From Himantopus leucocephalus (taxonomy: Eukaryota > Chordata > Aves > Charadriiformes > Recurvirostridae): DNA of 64,000 nt. A model generated the notes under the pieces. That model ran no database searches, was not told where the DNA came from, and saw only the letters and a list, made by a program, of their open reading frames with translations. A program made the translations under genes and the position numbers. The stretch lies in assembly GCA_003993805.1 (NCBI GenBank), contig RSEF01000004.1:73816054-73880053 (forward strand). The letters are read 5' to 3'. Positions 61,080-64,000 of this stretch are shown here, piece after piece (the stretch's first letter is position 1; every line of letters begins with the position of its first letter).

Positions 61080-64000
61080 TACACAGAAAGCCTGCTCGTG
61101 TTTGGGGTTATGCATGATACGGGTCTCGGCATGACCACAGGCATTCATCTGATGCATCAGTCAAAGGAAATCGGGAACAAAATGACAAGTTCAGTTATGG
61201 ACATGAGCAGCAGAAAGTGCGTAACTCAGAAGGGGGATGAAAAGGGCTTGGTGGGGGTAAAAAATAAAATAAAATAATTGATCACCATCATCCAGAGTTT
61301 ACAGAGAACACAAAAGAGACTATTACAGCTCTAATTACTTAGTATAATTGAATTGATTCTGTAGTATCACTTAAATTGTCACAAATGGCCATGTTTAAGG
61401 ATCTGTGACTCAACTTTAAATGTGAACTCCACGCATTGGTTTCTTCTGTTTGTGTCCATGTCTTTTACTTTTTTGTTTGAATTTTCCCCTACAGGAAACA
61501 TGAATGACCTACTCAGATCTTCAATTTTTTTTTTTAAATCTTAAACCTTTTTTTTATTTGACATAAACCAGTTATTTTATGTTATTACTAGCTAGTAGAA
61601 CAAAAAGTAGCAATAGGAAAATTTTGTCCCTCCCACGTTGAAGGCAGACTTGCATAACGTCACAAAATGAGTAGTTTTAAACAAATAAGTATATGCAGTA
61701 ATGGTAATTATAAAACCAAAACCAATCCACAAAGGCGTTCTCAATCACTAGGATCAATCTCAATCCCAACCGTCATTATAAGGTAATGACAGCCCCATCA
61801 AAATAAGTATGAGACTCTGCATACACTTACCCTAGGCCAGTGCGAGGCTCAGTAGAAGTTTAATAATGCACATTAGCAGTCTATTAGAAATTCAAAGTTT
61901 TCACTTGCAATTTAGAATGATACTTCAGAACATAACCTCTAAAGTTACTGGGACTAGTCCCATACAAAAGATGAGGTTCATATTTAAATATCTTCTCAGT
62001 CAAGACACAGAGCAGAGAAAGTTATTACAGACCACTTCTAGTTTCTTTTGAACAGGAGTTTAAATGTCCACAAAAACTGATCAGTGTGCAGGAGTATTAC
62101 TATAGACCTTTACTATTTTACGAACCAAGAAACCAACAGCCCTTATTTTGTATCATCCCACAAATGCCCAGCAAAAAGGCTGTATTTTAGATTAATTGGA
62201 ATCTATTACATTACTTGTTTGATTGGTACTGATCAGTGCCAATATATATTATTTAAAAATGTAATATGGATCTATTAAGTAAAGGTAGATATTTTTAGTT
62301 ATTGTCAGCTAATAAAAGAAAACTTCATTAAAGCAACTTCCAGACATGCCTTTCATAGCATTATTTTCTGCACTCCAAGACAGAGGAGGTGTGGCCACAA
62401 AAGCTTCACAGACGTTTTCCTGATGTAGCATTTCTGCATATTAAGCAGCAGCTTACAAATACTCATTGAGCTCTCTGCTCCCACGCCTGATCCGTACAAA
62501 AAAACTGAAAAGAGAGATTCAAGACTGGCAGTTGTCCTTTCTAGAGACATTCAATGATGAATTTCTGCCCATTCACTCACAGTATTGACATGAGCTATTA
62601 ACATCTGTGAAAGTTTTCTGAGCTGCCAAACGTTGGGTATACAGGAATTCAAGCAGAAGTCATCTTGTCTTCCAGAGAAGGTGTATATGGCAAAATGCTT
62701 GTACGCACGATATATAAAGGGTCATAACCCATATAAAAATGATCTCTGCCCTTCCTTCTGCTCAGGAGGCAGAGGCTAACTCTTCTAGTCTTTTGTATTT
62801 TTAGACTATGACCTCTGTTCCTTGCATTTAACTTGCTTTCACAAAGAATACAAATGGTGGGATATTTATATCTGATTTAAGTTGTAAATTTACAGTGTGT
62901 CTGCAGGTGACAATGACAGAAAATTAGGAAAAATAAGGTAGTATGTTCTAAAGCCCAACTTCGTATGCTCTTCATGAACACAAAGTATACGATAATACTG
63001 TTTTTTCAAATACTTCAAAAGCTACTGCTAGTCAGTACTTCTGGAAGTCGGATCATTTAATCAGATATTCAGCTTTTGAAATGCAGGAACTGAAGTCTGC
63101 CATCACTTCTAACGCAAAAAAGGATCTTTAATCGATTTGCTTTTTCTATGGCTTTCTACTTTATTTTTTCTAAACAGGCTACAAACTTGCTACCACTAGA
63201 TTGAAATCTATTTATGTTAACACAATAAAGAGGAAAAAAGGAAAATTTAAAAATGTAAAAGATATGCTAAGAAAAATACACACTTTTTTGGCTACAACAC
63301 TTATGCATGAAGAGATGTTTAAAGTATTTTCAAATATTGCAACAGTGTTAAGATCACATACATAAATACCAAAATCGGAAATATTAACTTAATGTTTACA
63401 TCAGGTCTAACAAAAAGAAGGCTTTTTCTTTCAGTAAAAACCAGATACATACTGTTCAAGTTTAAGATATTAATTTGAAAATATATTAAAAAACCTAAGA
63501 AAGTTTTAAGAATAACTGTTAACCCCATTACCATAAAAATACAGAATGACTTAAAAAGCTTATTTTCTGATCAAGCTCTGCAACAAATTAATTTTTCTTT
63601 CCACATTTTTAACCCAAAAGTATCATTGCGAATATAAAGTTTGAATCAACTATCAACATAATTAATGGATACGTATTTGGTTAGAAGAAAGCAAGCAGCT
63701 GTTGAAAGAAAAAAAGGAACAGTAAATGAAGGGGAGCAAAAATTTAAAAATCCATTTAAAAATATGTTCAAAATTTTAAGGTTGCTATGTGGTCACGAAG
63801 GTCATGAAAACTACAGCTATACATGCTGTCTTAACTATACCTGCCAATAAACGTACATTTATTACAACACAGTTCTCTCATACTACTGTATTTTTCACAA
63901 GCCTCCAGTCTCCTTAAAATCTCAGGTGAGAAAACTCACTCAGCTACTTTCAGGAGAGCATCCCCGTCTATGAACTAGAGCCTAAGGAGGCATGGTTACC

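Larger units (their letters stand above)
18545..64000 (-). other. ATP8A1: ATP8A1 gene, 3' part (transcription unit continues past right edge)
   Basis: ATP8A1 is a P4-type ATPase that, with a CDC50 partner such as TMEM30A, moves phosphatidylserine and phosphatidylethanolamine to the cytosolic leaflet of Golgi, endosomal and plasma membranes. Nine coding exons in this window have proper acceptors (AG), donors (GT) and matching phases, and encode 250 residues from the second half of M5 to the stop codon. ATP8A1 rather than ATP8A2 is supported by the M9 segment (VVFFGIYSSLW, PMAPDMSGE), the tail (LTERAQLLKNVFKKN) and the C-terminal end (TKQRPEEW). The promoter, the ATP-binding and phosphorylation domains and M1-M4 lie outside the window. 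One exon is missing in a gap. The 3' limit is set by a candidate poly(A) signal and is approximate. Confidence 0.96.
57460..64000 (-). other. ATP8A1 intron, incomplete (at least 6.5 kb)
   Basis: AT-rich intron running off the right edge. The upstream exon (start of M5, expected to encode a KCILYCFYKNIVLY-like stretch) is not in the window. Contains a 19-base-arm hairpin near 59.0 kb, a 31-base partial tandem repeat near 59.37 kb and two small duplications each abutting a single N. No CR1 copy was recognised. Confidence 0.85.

Noticed and set aside
61801..61870. Possible splice-donor-flanked exon (ACTTACCC) upstream in ATP8A1
   Set aside because: The translation in any frame does not match the expected start of M5 or any other part of ATP8A1.
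1..64000. CRISPR arrays, bacterial operons, tRNA or rRNA genes
   Set aside because: The window is vertebrate; I saw no array-like spaced repeats and no cloverleaf-type sequence with A and B boxes that I could support.

Overview
This is a bird nuclear genome window. Seven CR1 LINE pieces carry avian-type 3' ends, LTR pieces resemble avian endogenous retroviruses, and the only identifiable gene is a vertebrate P4-ATPase split into many short exons. The sequence does not identify the species. Assembly scars are common: three 100-N gaps, several single-N joins, and homopolymers abutting Ns. This looks like a draft short-read assembly.

Layout. Bases 1-15,722 hold no gene I can support. They contain an ERV LTR tail at the left edge, a CR1 3' piece near 3 kb, an ancient LINE relic near 11.1 kb, simple repeats, and the first 41 bases of a second LTR that runs into a 100-N gap (15,723-15,822). 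Bases 15,850-18,400 form an unusual non-coding stretch rich in retained CpG. From about 18,545 to the right edge the window is the 3' part of ATP8A1 on the minus strand, the catalytic subunit of a phospholipid flippase. It comprises a putative ~4.5 kb 3' UTR and nine coding exons with consistent splice sites and phases (stop codon at 23,024-23,026, most upstream visible exon at 57,385-57,459). It also includes long introns and an incomplete intron running off the right edge. The nine exons encode 250 residues, from the second half of M5 to the C-terminus.

One coding segment, M6 and the loop after it (about 41 codons), is absent from the sequence and almost certainly lies in the 100-N gap at 57,163-57,262. 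The introns carry five CR1 pieces in both orientations and three small duplications that each abut a single N (probably unmerged contig overlaps). They also carry several N-linked homopolymers, one of which overwrites part of a CR1, and a few short hairpins.

I found no new protein system. The points most worth following are the missing exon, the CpG-rich non-coding domain beside the ATP8A1 3' end, and the absence of SHISA3, which is expected next to it.
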